This document shows, in pieces, positions 34,664 through 43,787 of a stretch of 64,000 nt of DNA. The stretch lies in contig NZ_JAUORX010000003.1 in assembly GCF_030548175.1 (NCBI RefSeq), positions 186,001-250,000 on the forward strand, read 5' to 3'. Numbering within the stretch: position 1 is the stretch's first letter; the number at the start of each line of letters is the position of its first letter. The notes below the pieces were generated by a model. The model was not told the DNA's origin, did no database searches, and saw only the letters and a list, made by a program, of their open reading frames with translations. This stretch comes from Cognatishimia sp. 1_MG-2023 (GTDB lineage: Bacteria > Pseudomonadota > Alphaproteobacteria > Rhodobacterales > Rhodobacteraceae). The position numbers and the translations under genes were made by a program.

Positions 34664-35788
34664 TCAAACCGATGCTAGATAAGTGCCCGGCTCATCGGCA
34701 CCGGGTGCGTATTGGGCGGGTCGGTCATTGCTTAAATGTATCTGAATATCCGGGGCCGCCGTGGCGCGCATCAAAGCAGCGTAGCCCATCTTAAAACGCA
34801 TTTCTGATCCGACGCAGAGCGCCGGGTCTGGCATGCTAATAACAAGATGGTCGCTTGTTGCACCGATAAGTGTCGTGCCAACAAGCATCGAAAGCCCCGT
34901 CATATCCGAGTCTTGTTGCCCAACGGCAAGAATGAGCCGCGTTGTCCCTGATATGTCGGGTGCATTCTGAAATCCCGCCATTGAAGAGCGGTCAGCCGGG
35001 CTTACGACAGGTTGCATCGACTTAACGTCCACCTCGATGACTTCGGCGACTAGCGTGAAAGCATCCGAAAACAAGCCATCAATTTGATCTCCAGTGACCG
35101 GGTCAACGCCAAGCAGTATAGCTTCTCCAAGGCGCAGATCGTTGATCCGGCCAATGGCTGGTTGCTCAAGCGCCCATGGCAAGTTTGCAGAATTGCCGCC
35201 AGATACCGTTTCAAGGAATGGGCCACACTGCCTATCGATATCATTGGCAAGAACAGTCAGCGCCTGCATCTTTGCAGCAGTTGGAGCAAGGCCACTCAGA
35301 CACGCGAAGTTGGCCCCAATGCCTTTCAGCGCCACACCGGGCATATCCACCACGTGCTGTGCCATGTCGCCAAGGTCGTGTGGCCTGATTCCCTCGCGCT
35401 GATCACCCAATTCGACCATCAGGATAATGCCGTGAACCGTGTTTTGTTGGCGCGCCGCAACTGCTAGGGCTGCAATCACCGCTCTTTCTGTGTTGTAGCT
35501 CGCCTCACAGTATTGCACCACGTCATCGACCTGACTGAGCATTGGCGTTCTGATCAGGGTGATCGGGCACGCCATTCCTGCCTGGCGCAACCGCTTTACG
35601 TTGCTTAAACGCGCTTCAGCCAAACCCACAGCGCCCCCGTCCAACATCGCGCGCGCGATGGCTGGATGGCCGCAGACAGCTTTAGTTACTGCGGTTACAC
35701 GAATACCGGGCACTGCCAACCGTTCAACAATGATCCGCGTATTGTGGCGCACTTTGCGCAGGTCGACTTCTAGGCGCGGGCAACTCAA
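34664..35788 (-). CDS. PLP-dependent alanine/ornithine racemase family protein
   Basis: 374-residue protein of the alanine racemase-like fold-type III PLP enzymes, closest in pattern to ornithine/alanine racemases (Orr type). The PLP lysine is Lys36 in VTAVTKAVCG; LVELGDQREG-type and ETVSGGNSANLPW motifs (phosphate binding) follow, and the C-terminal 120 residues form the small beta domain (LRLGEAILLGVDPVTGDQ). The likely reaction is racemisation of an amino acid; the substrate is not shown. It starts with a TTG at 35786-35788 that overlaps the DUF1611 stop (TTGA), so the two proteins are almost surely made together and may act in one pathway. Confidence 0.8.
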   Translation of the reverse strand: MSCPRLEVDLRKVRHNTRIIVERLAVPGIRVTAVTKAVCGHPAIARAMLDGGAVGLAEARLSNVKRLRQAGMACPITLIRTPMLSQVDDVVQYCEASYNTERAVIAALAVAARQQNTVHGIILMVELGDQREGIRPHDLGDMAQHVVDMPGVALKGIGANFACLSGLAPTAAKMQALTVLANDIDRQCGPFLETVSGGNSANLPWALEQPAIGRINDLRLGEAILLGVDPVTGDQIDGLFSDAFTLVAEVIEVDVKSMQPVVSPADRSSMAGFQNAPDISGTTRLILAVGQQDSDMTGLSMLVGTTLIGATSDHLVISMPDPALCVGSEMRFKMGYAALMRATAAPDIQIHLSNDRPAQYAPGADEPGTYLASV

Positions 35789-36975
35789 ATCGCAGCCACT
35801 GGTGTTTCTTGCCGCAGGCCGGGATAAGCGGCAACGACCATGGCAAGCAAATGTGCAGTTGGTCGGCTGAGCGCGTCGGTCACAGGCAGGCCAAGTTTTT
35901 CCGTTTGAGCGGCAATGGTGTTTGTGATCTCGGTGTCGGACATACCCTCGTGATTAAGCGTGACGCCGATGACCTTGGTATCAGAAAACGCCTCGATCAA
36001 AGCAATCTCACTCGCCGGGGTAGGCATTGGCATGTCAGGAAAATCGCAACGATGCGCCCGTTTTGGTGCATGCTGAAGGATAACAGCGTCCGGTTGGCTA
36101 CCTCGCAGGATAAAGGCAGAGGTACAGAACGCGGGATGGCTCAACGCACCTTGGCCCTCAATCAAAATGACATCGGGTTGCTCAGCTTCGGAAGCCGCGA
36201 CAATTGCCCCCTCAAGTTCTCCACAACAAAATTGAGGGGGGACCGCGTCCATCGTCACACCATATTTTGCGCCTTGCATCAGGCCCGTTTGACCTGTTCC
36301 AACCAGAACGGTCTTGATGCCCTTTGCGTTCAAAGAATGAGCCAAAACCGTTGCAGTGGTCCGCTTTCCGATGGCGCAATCGGTCCCAAGAACGGCAATG
36401 CGCAGCGCATCAACATTTGCGATGCTGCCATCGAACAAACGCATGTCTTTGCTAGGCTTGGGTTTGCGAATGTCACGGATAGTGACCTGTCTTTCCAATG
36501 CCCTTTGCGAAAATTCAGTATCGTCGCTCAGATATTCATGCAGACCACTAACGATATTCATACCCCGTGCAATTGCATCCAGTATCACACCACGATCAGC
36601 TGTTGAAAGCCGTCCTGTAGAGGGGGCCATTCCATAAATGAAGGTATCAGGTATCGAGGTTTCACAGGCGACGGCGGTATCTAGGTCTTCGACAATGGGT
36701 ATGGTGTTCATCACGTCATCAAGGACCTGCCCGCTGTTTTTGCCACAGCAAGTGCTGTCGATAACCGAGACGATCCTGTAGGCCTCTGAATGACGTACAA
36801 GGCCATTGGCGGTCTTGCCGTCAATTTTGGCAAAGTTGCCTTCGCAATAGACAACTGCGGTCGGGACCTGAGTCAACGAAGATGACAGTGGTGGTGTGTC
36901 TCGGATCACGGTTGGCGCTTTAGCATGTCTTACAGGAGAGCAAACGCTATCTACTGTCTGAATTTCGGGTTTCAT
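35785..36975 (-). CDS. DUF1611 (DgcN-like) P-loop protein
   Basis: 396 residues. DUF1611 proteins include DgcN, described as a D-glutamate N-acetyltransferase in marine bacteria. The N-terminal domain (about 38-180) carries VVYCEGNFAKIDGKTANGLV and VIDSTCCGKNSG; the C-terminal P-loop domain has GTDCAIGKRTT at 197-207, then VILIEGQGALSHP, a family hallmark. The first 37 residues are an extension without clear similarity. Usual partner DgcA is an enolase-superfamily racemase; here the overlapping partner is instead a PLP racemase-fold protein, so the pathway may be a variant on another D- or L-amino acid. AAAAGGA lies before the ATG at 36973-36975. The DUF1611 call is firm; the acetyltransferase role here is inference. 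Confidence 0.8.
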   Translation of the reverse strand: MKPEIQTVDSVCSPVRHAKAPTVIRDTPPLSSSLTQVPTAVVYCEGNFAKIDGKTANGLVRHSEAYRIVSVIDSTCCGKNSGQVLDDVMNTIPIVEDLDTAVACETSIPDTFIYGMAPSTGRLSTADRGVILDAIARGMNIVSGLHEYLSDDTEFSQRALERQVTIRDIRKPKPSKDMRLFDGSIANVDALRIAVLGTDCAIGKRTTATVLAHSLNAKGIKTVLVGTGQTGLMQGAKYGVTMDAVPPQFCCGELEGAIVAASEAEQPDVILIEGQGALSHPAFCTSAFILRGSQPDAVILQHAPKRAHRCDFPDMPMPTPASEIALIEAFSDTKVIGVTLNHEGMSDTEITNTIAAQTEKLGLPVTDALSRPTAHLLAMVVAAYPGLRQETPVAAI

Positions 36976-37044
36976 CGTAATTTCCTTTTGGTGGCGAGAT
37001 TGTCGCCCAACAAAGTATTGAAGCAGAATTTTGGCGCGACGCGT

Positions 37045-37875
37045 TCAGTTATTGAGAACGCAAATATCCCGGGACCTTTGGAAGTTCCGGTTACATTCCC
37101 AACGGTTTCCGGACCTATCGAGATGGGCATCTGCGGGAATGTTGATTGCCTTGCAGCTTGCACCAGACGTTTCATATCCCCTCTGGCACTTCCAACCCTC
37201 GCCGTACGACGCATCGTCAAAATATGCGAACTCAGGGATGATTACCGCCGCGCATTGACCATCCTGTTGGAAAAAACCACGCTCGCATGACCAGGGTTGC
37301 CCATAGCCAGATCCGTTGAGATATCCGTTAACCGGAACAGCGATTGCGGCGCAGTTGTTATTGTTCTTCTCAAACCCGCGATCACATTTCCAAGTGGACC
37401 CATGGGGCGCAGTGGCCAGATAGCCATGTTCCGGCACGACGACCTCTTGGCAGGTATCATCGACTTTGAAAAAACCACGCAAACAGTGCCAACGTTCGCC
37501 CGATGGGTCCAGAAACCCACCATCGGGCACAACAAGCTCAACACATTTTGTCTCACTGACTTGGCGATAGCCGTGATGACAATCCCATCCGAGCCCATAA
37601 GTTCGGTTCGTTTCATATGCATTTTCAGGGATGACAATGGCAGCACAAGCCTCGCCGAGAGGCCGATACCCGATATCGCACTCCCAACCGTCACCATAGC
37701 TCTTTGCGCTAGCGTTTTCTGGCATGGGTTGGGAGATCGCTGGCAAGGCTAAAATAAACAGGGCAAGAGTGGGCGCGAAGAAGAAAGAGAGCCTTTGAGT
37801 ACAGGCTTTCGCAAACCGAACTGCACCAATAACTGTGCGTGGCGACTTTTGCGATACCGTGGATTTATGAGTCAT
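37045..37875 (-). CDS. Secreted protein with seven 33-residue Trp/Cys repeats
   Basis: 276 residues that I cannot assign to a known function. A charged N-terminus (1-28) and a hydrophobic segment (about 29-48, ending ALPAIS) look like a signal peptide with a long n-region. The rest is seven tandem repeats of about 33 residues with the pattern W-x-C-x-x-G-[YF]-x(6,8)-C-x(3-4)-[IV]-P-x3-[YFH]-L. Trp is at 64, 97, 129, 162, 195, 228 and 259; Cys pairs are 66/77, 99/111, 131/142, 164/175, 197/208, 230/241 and 261/272. Paired cysteines 11-12 apart suggest one disulphide per repeat, an extended solenoid or bead-like protein in the periplasm or outside. It overlaps the upstream small membrane protein gene by 11 bases, so the two are probably coupled. 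Confidence 0.75.
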   Translation of the reverse strand: MTHKSTVSQKSPRTVIGAVRFAKACTQRLSFFFAPTLALFILALPAISQPMPENASAKSYGDGWECDIGYRPLGEACAAIVIPENAYETNRTYGLGWDCHHGYRQVSETKCVELVVPDGGFLDPSGERWHCLRGFFKVDDTCQEVVVPEHGYLATAPHGSTWKCDRGFEKNNNNCAAIAVPVNGYLNGSGYGQPWSCERGFFQQDGQCAAVIIPEFAYFDDASYGEGWKCQRGYETSGASCKAINIPADAHLDRSGNRWECNRNFQRSRDICVLNN

Positions 37876-38218
37876 TCAACTCAAGCCCCGCAAGACAAGC
37901 GTCTGCGAGGCGGCGATCCGGTGCATCTGAGCCGGGCCGGGTCGCCCAACCTGTTTCCATCATCGCATTACGGCGGCCAAAGCCTGAGAGATCCTGAAGG
38001 ATTACGAGCTTATCCGTGCGTTCTGGATCGGCTGCTGAGAGGTCTAGACACACAGGAACCATCGCCAAAGTCACTTCGCCAGTCGCAAAATCCTGTGCCA
38101 TGGTTTGGGCTTTACTGCTCGTTGTCCATCCTCCCCAAGCAAAGCCGATGACAGTAATCGCAATCGCGCCACCCAAAGCACCGTAGATGCTAGGTTTCGT
38201 CCATTCTGGAAAAGTCAT
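37865..38218 (-). CDS. Small membrane-anchored protein, unknown function
   Basis: 117 residues with one N-terminal membrane span at about 12-30 (YGALGGAIAITVIGFAWGGW) followed by TTSSKAQTMA and a periplasmic domain holding two cysteines (PVCLDLS and ADACLAGL). The GFAWGGWTT-S motif is familiar from small conserved hypothetical proteins of alpha- and betaproteobacteria, none with a known role. AAAGGA lies before the ATG at 38216-38218. Its 3' end overlaps the start of the repeat protein by 11 bases, suggesting the two work at the envelope together. Confidence 0.7.
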   Translation of the reverse strand: MTFPEWTKPSIYGALGGAIAITVIGFAWGGWTTSSKAQTMAQDFATGEVTLAMVPVCLDLSAADPERTDKLVILQDLSGFGRRNAMMETGWATRPGSDAPDRRLADACLAGLELNDS

Positions 38219-38884
38219 TTTTGATCCTTTGACGGAGAAAGCGCCGCCTCACTATTTTTACGCTGACACGATTTGGTATCAGAGGCGTATTAACGTTGTG
38301 CCGATTGGCACCGCGTAGTTGATGTCTGACCCCAGTTCAGGGGCTAGAGCAGCCGTCAAAGATGCATATACCTAGGGCAAGGGCATTGCGGTCGTGCGCG
38401 ATAACATCGGCACCCTTCCCAAACGCCCATGCCTGATGCAGCACGTGACAGTTGAATTTTGATGATAGAAGATCGTCGTCCGCTCCGGCAGGCGATGCGC
38501 CTCTGTCGAAGTAAACCACAACTTTGTATCCTGTATATGTAGCGTCTTAGCACTGTGATTACAATGATAGTTGGCTTGTACGGGTTTCTAATATCGCCCA
38601 TGACCTTTATTTGAGGGCGAAAGCGAACAGCCAATTTGGTACGCCGCATTCAGCCCGTCCACTCACGCACACGCTATGCCAATGCCGAAAGCAGCCGTTC
38701 GTGCGGTGCACAGCATTCGTAGCTTTGGACTCAATCCGGACATCTAAGACACTTGATCAACGGGTGTGTCCGCCTTCGGCATCCCCCCACACACCTCCCA
38801 CTTGAAATTTACGCAGTAGCAGGGCATTGACCTGCGAGCGATTTTGGATCGTGTTTAATGCCTTTGATACGCGGAAGTTTGACC
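38219..38884. other. Gene-free stretch of about 0.66 kb
   Basis: No convincing gene on either strand. Short open frames of 60-97 codons occur, but they lack a ribosome binding site and any family pattern. Base composition looks more mixed than in the flanking genes. It could be decayed coding DNA, but I cannot name the ancestor. Confidence 0.5.
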
Positions 38885-39538
38885 ATGACAGTAGCCAGCG
38901 CCCCTTTGATAACTCCTGAACAGATTGAGGCGTTGTTTACGCAGAATGACGGCTCTTATAGTTTTGCGCGTTGGGGGCGGCCGATTGTGCCTGTGGTGTT
39001 TGGGGTGCAAGATGACACGCTGAACGTGGTTAAAGGCGCTATTGAAGCGGTTGTGACTTTGGCGGGTCATGCGATGGCAGAGACGGACCCGGAGTTGGGT
39101 GCGAACCTGATGGTGTTTTTCTTTACCGACTGGAACGAGTTGCTGGAGATCCCGGATTTTGATCGTTTGATCCCAGATTTGGAACCGCTGGTTGCACGAT
39201 TGGATGCGGCGGGGGCGAGCCAGTATCGGGCGTTCCGGTTTGATGATGATTACGCGATCAAGGCGGCTTTTGTGTTTGTGCGTATGCAGGGCGAGATGGC
39301 GAAGCTTCCAGCGGAGACGATTGCATTGACGCAGGCGGCGCAGGTGATTGTGTTGTGGGGCGAGACGGCGTTTGCGGCGCAGTCGCCCTTGGCTGTTTTG
39401 CCCGAAACGGGCGCGACGATCCTGCGGCCGGATGTGGCCGGGGTGATTGCGGCGGCTTATGATCGGATGATGCCACCCAGTGCGGATGACGCGAGCCACG
39501 CGCTGCGGATCTTTGCGCGGTTGCAGGGGCCGAAGTAA
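38885..39538 (+). CDS. Conserved hypothetical protein upstream of the Tol genes
   Basis: 217 residues, soluble, no signal peptide or membrane span; I do not know its function. Features: ALFTQNDGSYSFARWGRPIVPVVF at the start, a middle with an acidic helix (PDFDRLIPDLEPLVARLDAAG), and a conserved-looking DDDYAIKAAFVFVRM stretch. I use the ATG at 38885, preceded by GGAAG at seven bases; a longer reading to 38858 lacks such a site. It is separated by 111 bases from ybgC and runs in the same direction as the tol genes. Confidence 0.7.
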   Translation: MTVASAPLITPEQIEALFTQNDGSYSFARWGRPIVPVVFGVQDDTLNVVKGAIEAVVTLAGHAMAETDPELGANLMVFFFTDWNELLEIPDFDRLIPDLEPLVARLDAAGASQYRAFRFDDDYAIKAAFVFVRMQGEMAKLPAETIALTQAAQVIVLWGETAFAAQSPLAVLPETGATILRPDVAGVIAAAYDRMMPPSADDASHALRIFARLQGPK

Positions 39539-39649
39539 CGCGGGCGATTAGGGCTGGGTTAACGGCGCGCGGTTTGTTCATCGCCATTTTTATTGAAATG
39601 CATTCGGCACTCGCTTAACCGGGGTTATGATACTTATCGGGAGGGGCAT

Positions 39650-40039
39650 ATGGAGCATTCGTTTCCAGTTCGGGTGTATTACGAAGATACCGATATGGCG
39701 GGCATTGTGTTCTACGCCAACTATCTAAAGTACATCGAACGTGCCCGCAGTGATTGGGTTCGGGGTAAGGGCATTGATCAGGCGGAGTTGAAAGAGACTG
39801 ATGGTTTGGTCTTTGCTGTGCGTCGGGTTGAGGCGGATTATCTGGCGCCTGCGCGGTTTGATGACGAGCTGATCGTGGAAACCCGTCCGATTACGGTGAC
39901 GGGCGCGCGGCTGGTGATGGAGCAGATCGTGAAACGGGACAGTGAATTGCTGTTTCAGGCGATTGTGACGATTGTTTGCATCAACGAAGCAGGGCAACCT
40001 GCGCGGCTTCCGGCAAATATTCGCTTAATGCTTCACTGA
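39650..40039 (+). CDS. ybgC: Tol-Pal-associated acyl-CoA thioesterase YbgC
   Basis: 129-residue hot-dog fold thioesterase acting on short acyl-CoA, found at the head of Tol-Pal operons. The catalytic Asp lies in VYYEDTDMAGIVFYANY, the family signature, followed by LKYIERARSDW. The ATG at 39650 has a GGGAGGGG site directly upstream; the longer reading from 39593 adds 19 residues without similarity. Substrate in the Tol context is unknown, possibly phospholipid-related acyl groups. Confidence 0.92.
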   Translation: MEHSFPVRVYYEDTDMAGIVFYANYLKYIERARSDWVRGKGIDQAELKETDGLVFAVRRVEADYLAPARFDDELIVETRPITVTGARLVMEQIVKRDSELLFQAIVTIVCINEAGQPARLPANIRLMLH

Positions 40040-40150
40040 TTTCGGGCAAATTCTCGTTACTGCGACAGATTTGATGGCTTTCCCCGTTTAAACTTTGTAG
40101 TTTCTTGGCAAAAGGGCCAAGAAATGGCCATCAGATAACGAGCAGGCATT

Positions 40151-40825
40151 ATGGAAGCAGCAGTCGATTTCTCGATGTGGGCGCTTTTCGCGCGCGCCAC
40201 TTTGACCGTGAAACTTGTGATGATGATCTTGATCATCTCCTCCGTCTGGTCATGGTCCGTGATCATTCAGAAAATCATCGTGTTCCGACAGGCGCGCCGA
40301 GAGGCGTCTGAGTTTGATCGCGCGTTTTGGTCGGGTGAGCCTTTGGATGGGTTGTTTGACCAGATTGGGCCGGAGCCTGAGGGGCGGTCGGCGAAGATTT
40401 TTGCAGCCGGTATGAGTGAGTGGCGGCGGAGCCATCGTCAGGATGGTGGGCTGATTGCCAATGCGACCAGCCGGATTGATCGGTCTATGGATGTGGCTGT
40501 GGCCAAAGAGGCCGAAGATTTGCAGCGCGGTTTGCCGGTTTTGGCGACGATTGGGTCGACGGCTCCGTTTGTGGGTTTATTCGGGACTGTTTGGGGCATC
40601 ATGAATGCCTTTATCGAAATTGCAGAACAACAGAATACAAACCTGGCCGTTGTTGCGCCGGGGATTGCTGAGGCGTTGTTGGCGACGGGCTTGGGTCTGT
40701 TGGCGGCTATTCCGGCGGTTATTTTCTATAACAAACTGTCTGCGGACAGTGATCGCGTGCTTGCGGGCTATGAGGCCTTTGCGGATGAGTTCGGGACGAT
40801 CCTTAGCCGTCAGTTGGATAGTTAA
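40151..40825 (+). CDS. tolQ: TolQ, Tol-Pal motor stator
   Basis: 224-residue inner-membrane protein of the ExbB/TolQ family. It forms with TolR the proton-driven motor that energises TolA during cell constriction. Three membrane spans: about 20-42, 130-155 (LATIGSTAPFVGLFGTVWGIM) and 165-190 (EALLATGLGLLAAIPAVI). The cytoplasmic loop between spans 1 and 2 is typical. Three bases separate it from tolR. Confidence 0.95.
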   Translation: MEAAVDFSMWALFARATLTVKLVMMILIISSVWSWSVIIQKIIVFRQARREASEFDRAFWSGEPLDGLFDQIGPEPEGRSAKIFAAGMSEWRRSHRQDGGLIANATSRIDRSMDVAVAKEAEDLQRGLPVLATIGSTAPFVGLFGTVWGIMNAFIEIAEQQNTNLAVVAPGIAEALLATGLGLLAAIPAVIFYNKLSADSDRVLAGYEAFADEFGTILSRQLDS

Positions 40826-40828
40826 GCG

Positions 40829-41296
40829 ATGGGTGCCGGTGTCATTCATAAGCAGGGCCGGGGGCGTCGTAGCCGCCGGACACGTAGCCAGCCTATGGCC
40901 GAGATCAACGTAACGCCATTCGTGGACGTGATGTTGGTGTTGCTGATCATCTTTATGGTGGCGGCCCCTTTGTTGACCGTGGGCGTGCCTGTGGAATTGC
41001 CAAAGACGGCGGCGAACCCATTGCCGGGTGAGCAAGAAGAGCCGTTGACGGTGACTGTGACCGCAGATGGTCGGGTGATGATCCAGACGACGGAAACGGC
41101 GTTGGATCAATTGGTGCCAAAGCTGCGTGCGATTGCGGTCGAGCGGGCCTCGGACCGTGTGTATCTGCGCGCGGATGGGTCCATTCCGTATGAAACCGTT
41201 GTTCAAGTTATGGGTGCGCTGAATGCTGGCGGGTTTGCTGACATTGGCCTTGTGACAGATATTGGTGGTCCGTCTCTTGGCGGGCAGGACGGCTGA
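40829..41296 (+). CDS. tolR: TolR, Tol-Pal motor subunit
   Basis: 155 residues of the ExbD/TolR family. A basic N-terminus with MAEINVTPFVDVMLVLL leads to one membrane span (about 30-52) carrying the functional Asp of the VDVML motif, then a periplasmic domain that binds peptidoglycan. The rather long basic N-terminus (GRGRRSRRTRS) is common in alphaproteobacteria. The stop lies 10 bases before the tolA start used here. Confidence 0.95.
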   Translation: MGAGVIHKQGRGRRSRRTRSQPMAEINVTPFVDVMLVLLIIFMVAAPLLTVGVPVELPKTAANPLPGEQEEPLTVTVTADGRVMIQTTETALDQLVPKLRAIAVERASDRVYLRADGSIPYETVVQVMGALNAGGFADIGLVTDIGGPSLGGQDG

Positions 41297-41306
41297 GGCG
41301 GTTCGT

Positions 41307-42383
41307 TTGCATATCGGTCAATATATCTCGGGTGGTGCCCACACAGTTCTTATTGGCTGGGTGCTGTTTGGCGGCGTGTTTAACTCTGCGCCGGAGCCTG
41401 TCGAAGTGACGGGTGTTGATATTATTACGTCTGAACAGTTTGATGCGATTTTGGCGGCGCAACGCGCGCCTGCGCCGGAAACGGATGTTGAAACACCTGT
41501 TGCGCCAGAGATTAAGCCGGATGCGCCCGAGGTTGCACCGACGCCTGATCCGGTTGCGCCACCGCCACCGCTTGAACCGGTAGAGGCCACACCGCCGGAT
41601 GCGCCGCCTGTTGTGACACCGCCGGAAAATCCTCCGGTTGATGTGACTGACACTGCACCAGATATTACGCCGCCAGAGCCGATCACGAATGCGCCGGAAC
41701 AATCGCCGCGTCCTGTAGCGCGCCCTGTGAAGCGCGTGGCGCCAGAGGCTGTTGAAGCGCCTGATCCAGATCAGCGGATTGCGGATGTGGATCAAGCCGA
41801 GACAGCACCGGCGGAAACGCCTGAACCTGTTGAAGAGGCCCCAGAGCCGACGGCACGCGAAGAGGCGGCGACAGAAATTCCGACTGAGCCAAAAGAGACG
41901 TCATCGGCACCTAAGTCGTCTGTCCGTCCAAAGGTGCGACCACAGCGGCCAACACCGCAGGTGGCGGAAACGCCAAGCACGGATAGCAGTACGTCGCGCG
42001 ATACCAGCGTGAATGATGCGCTTGCGCAGGCACTTGCAGAAGAGGCTGCGGCACCAAGTGGGCCGCCGCTGACATCGGGTGAGCGTGACGCGCTGCGCAT
42101 TTCTGTTCAGCAGTGCTGGAACGTAGATGTGGGCAGCCAAGCGTCGAATGTGATTGTAACCGTCGGAATGTCACTCGATCGTGATGGTAAGGTCGTAGGT
42201 GGGTCGTTGCGGCAGCTAAGTGCCTCTGGTGGTGATGAAAATGCGGCTCGGGCTGCGTTTGATGCCGCCCGACGGGCGATCCTTCGTTGCCAAAAAGGCG
42301 GCTATAAATTGCCGATTGAGAAATATGACCATTGGCGTGACGTCGAAATGACGTTTAATCCGGAGAAAATGAGGCGCAGATGA
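41307..42383 (+). CDS. tolA: TolA-like energy transducer
   Basis: 358 residues. One membrane anchor at about 8-25 ([16 protein letters not shown]), a long Pro/Glu/Ala-rich extended region from about 40 to 260 that spans the periplasm, and a C-terminal TolA-type domain (about 265-358, [19 protein letters not shown]). It links the TolQR motor to TolB/Pal. In place of the long Ala/Lys helix of enteric TolA it has a Pro-rich segment, as usual in this family of bacteria. I choose the TTG at 41307, with AGGCGG upstream, since it gives the roseobacterial TolA start ...[10 protein letters not shown]; the frame is open further back to 41262 inside tolR. Its TGA overlaps the tolB ATG. Confidence 0.85.
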   Translation: MHIGQYISGGAHTVLIGWVLFGGVFNSAPEPVEVTGVDIITSEQFDAILAAQRAPAPETDVETPVAPEIKPDAPEVAPTPDPVAPPPPLEPVEATPPDAPPVVTPPENPPVDVTDTAPDITPPEPITNAPEQSPRPVARPVKRVAPEAVEAPDPDQRIADVDQAETAPAETPEPVEEAPEPTAREEAATEIPTEPKETSSAPKSSVRPKVRPQRPTPQVAETPSTDSSTSRDTSVNDALAQALAEEAAAPSGPPLTSGERDALRISVQQCWNVDVGSQASNVIVTVGMSLDRDGKVVGGSLRQLSASGGDENAARAAFDAARRAILRCQKGGYKLPIEKYDHWRDVEMTFNPEKMRRR

Positions 42384-43711
42384 AAAAGTTAATTGCCACC
42401 CTCCTGTTTGGTTTGTCAGGGATCTTTGCCACGGCAGACGTCGCTATGGCGCAGAATGGTCCGCTTCGGATTGAGATCACTGATGGTGTGATTGAACCTT
42501 TGCCCTTTGCCGTTCCGAATTTTGTCGCAGAGACAAGTGGGGCGGGGCAGCTGGCGCAGGATATTGCGCGCGTGGTTGCGGCGGATTTGTCGGGCACTGG
42601 ATTGTTCCGCGAAATTCCGAAAGAGGCGTTCATTAGTAACATCACGAATTTCGCATCACCTGTGCAGTTTGCCGATTGGAAAGCGATCAATGCGCAGGCG
42701 TTGATTTCTGGTGCGGTGACTGTCGAAGGCGGCGGGAATGTTTCGGTGAAATTCCGGGTCTACGATGTGTTCTCTGGTCAAGAACTGGGCAATGGTCTGC
42801 GCTTTCGCGGCACACAAGATGGCTGGCGTCGGATGGCGCATAAGGTGGCCGACGCTGTGTACAGCCGGATCACTGGCGAAACCGGATATTTCGACAGCCG
42901 CGTGGTTTATGTGTCTGAAACTGGTCCCAAGAACGAGCGTAAAAAGCGGTTGGCGATCATGGATTATGACGGTGCGAACCTGAAGTTTCTGACCGACAGC
43001 AACAATATCGTTTTGGCCCCACGGTTTTCGCCAACCGGTGATCGGGTGCTGTATACCTCTTATGAAACAGGGTTCCCGCGGGTCTTTGTTTTGGATGTGG
43101 GCAGCGTGACGCGCCGTGTGCTGGAAGATCAAAGCGGCACGATGAGCTTTGCGCCGCGCTTTTCGCCAGATGGTCAGGACGTTGTGTTTAGCATCACTGA
43201 GGGCGGCAATTCGGACATCTATCGCATGAACATTGGGTCGGGTCGTCGGACGCGTTTGACATCGGCGCCGTCGATTGAAACCGCGCCAAGCTTTAGCCCG
43301 GATGGATCAAAGATTGTGTTTGAAAGCGATCGGTCTGGTTCGCAGCAGCTATACGTTATGGATGCGAATGGCGGTCAGGCGACGCGGATCAGTTTTGGTC
43401 AAGGTCGCTACGGCACGCCGGTTTGGAGCCCGCGTGGGGATTTGATTGCCTTTACCAAGCAAAGCAAAGGACGTTTCCACATTGGTGTGATGCGTGTTGA
43501 TGGATCAGAAGAGCGTTTGCTGACCGCGAGCTTCTTGGATGAGGGGCCGACGTGGGCACCGAATGGTCGTGTGATCATGTTCACACGTGAGACGCAGGGC
43601 GCAAATGGATCGTCGTCTTTGTATTCGGTTGATGTCTCTGGTCGGAACCTGAAACCTGTGCGAACACAGGGCGGTGGATCGGACCCAAGTTGGTCGCCAT
43701 TGCAACAGTGA
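42380..43711 (+). CDS. tolB: TolB, periplasmic beta-propeller
   Basis: 443 residues: a Sec signal peptide at about 1-24 (ending DVAMA), an N-terminal domain ([21 protein letters not shown]) and a six-bladed beta-propeller with the repeated motifs [29 protein letters not shown] and [15 protein letters not shown]. Partner of Pal. Start overlaps the tolA stop (ATGA). Length and blade count are normal. Confidence 0.96.
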   Translation: MKKLIATLLFGLSGIFATADVAMAQNGPLRIEITDGVIEPLPFAVPNFVAETSGAGQLAQDIARVVAADLSGTGLFREIPKEAFISNITNFASPVQFADWKAINAQALISGAVTVEGGGNVSVKFRVYDVFSGQELGNGLRFRGTQDGWRRMAHKVADAVYSRITGETGYFDSRVVYVSETGPKNERKKRLAIMDYDGANLKFLTDSNNIVLAPRFSPTGDRVLYTSYETGFPRVFVLDVGSVTRRVLEDQSGTMSFAPRFSPDGQDVVFSITEGGNSDIYRMNIGSGRRTRLTSAPSIETAPSFSPDGSKIVFESDRSGSQQLYVMDANGGQATRISFGQGRYGTPVWSPRGDLIAFTKQSKGRFHIGVMRVDGSEERLLTASFLDEGPTWAPNGRVIMFTRETQGANGSSSLYSVDVSGRNLKPVRTQGGGSDPSWSPLQQ

Positions 43712-43787
43712 ATTTTAAATTTGCCATAGCTGTGGTAATGATCTGAAAAAACAACATTTATGAGCGCAACAGTCGGGAGCTAAACAG

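Noticed and set aside
38337-38519. A 60-codon minus-strand frame in the gene-free stretch
   Set aside because: Composition is not absurd, but there is no ribosome binding site and I could not relate it to any family; a fragment of a lost gene is possible but not shown.
38855-39499. A 214-codon antisense frame over the conserved hypothetical gene upstream of ybgC
   Set aside because: Extremely Arg/His-rich and antisense to a frame with a good ribosome binding site; treated as shadow.
41262-41306. A longer tolA start inside tolR
   Set aside because: The TTG at 41307 has a better-placed AGGCGG site and gives the N-terminus usual for TolA in this group.
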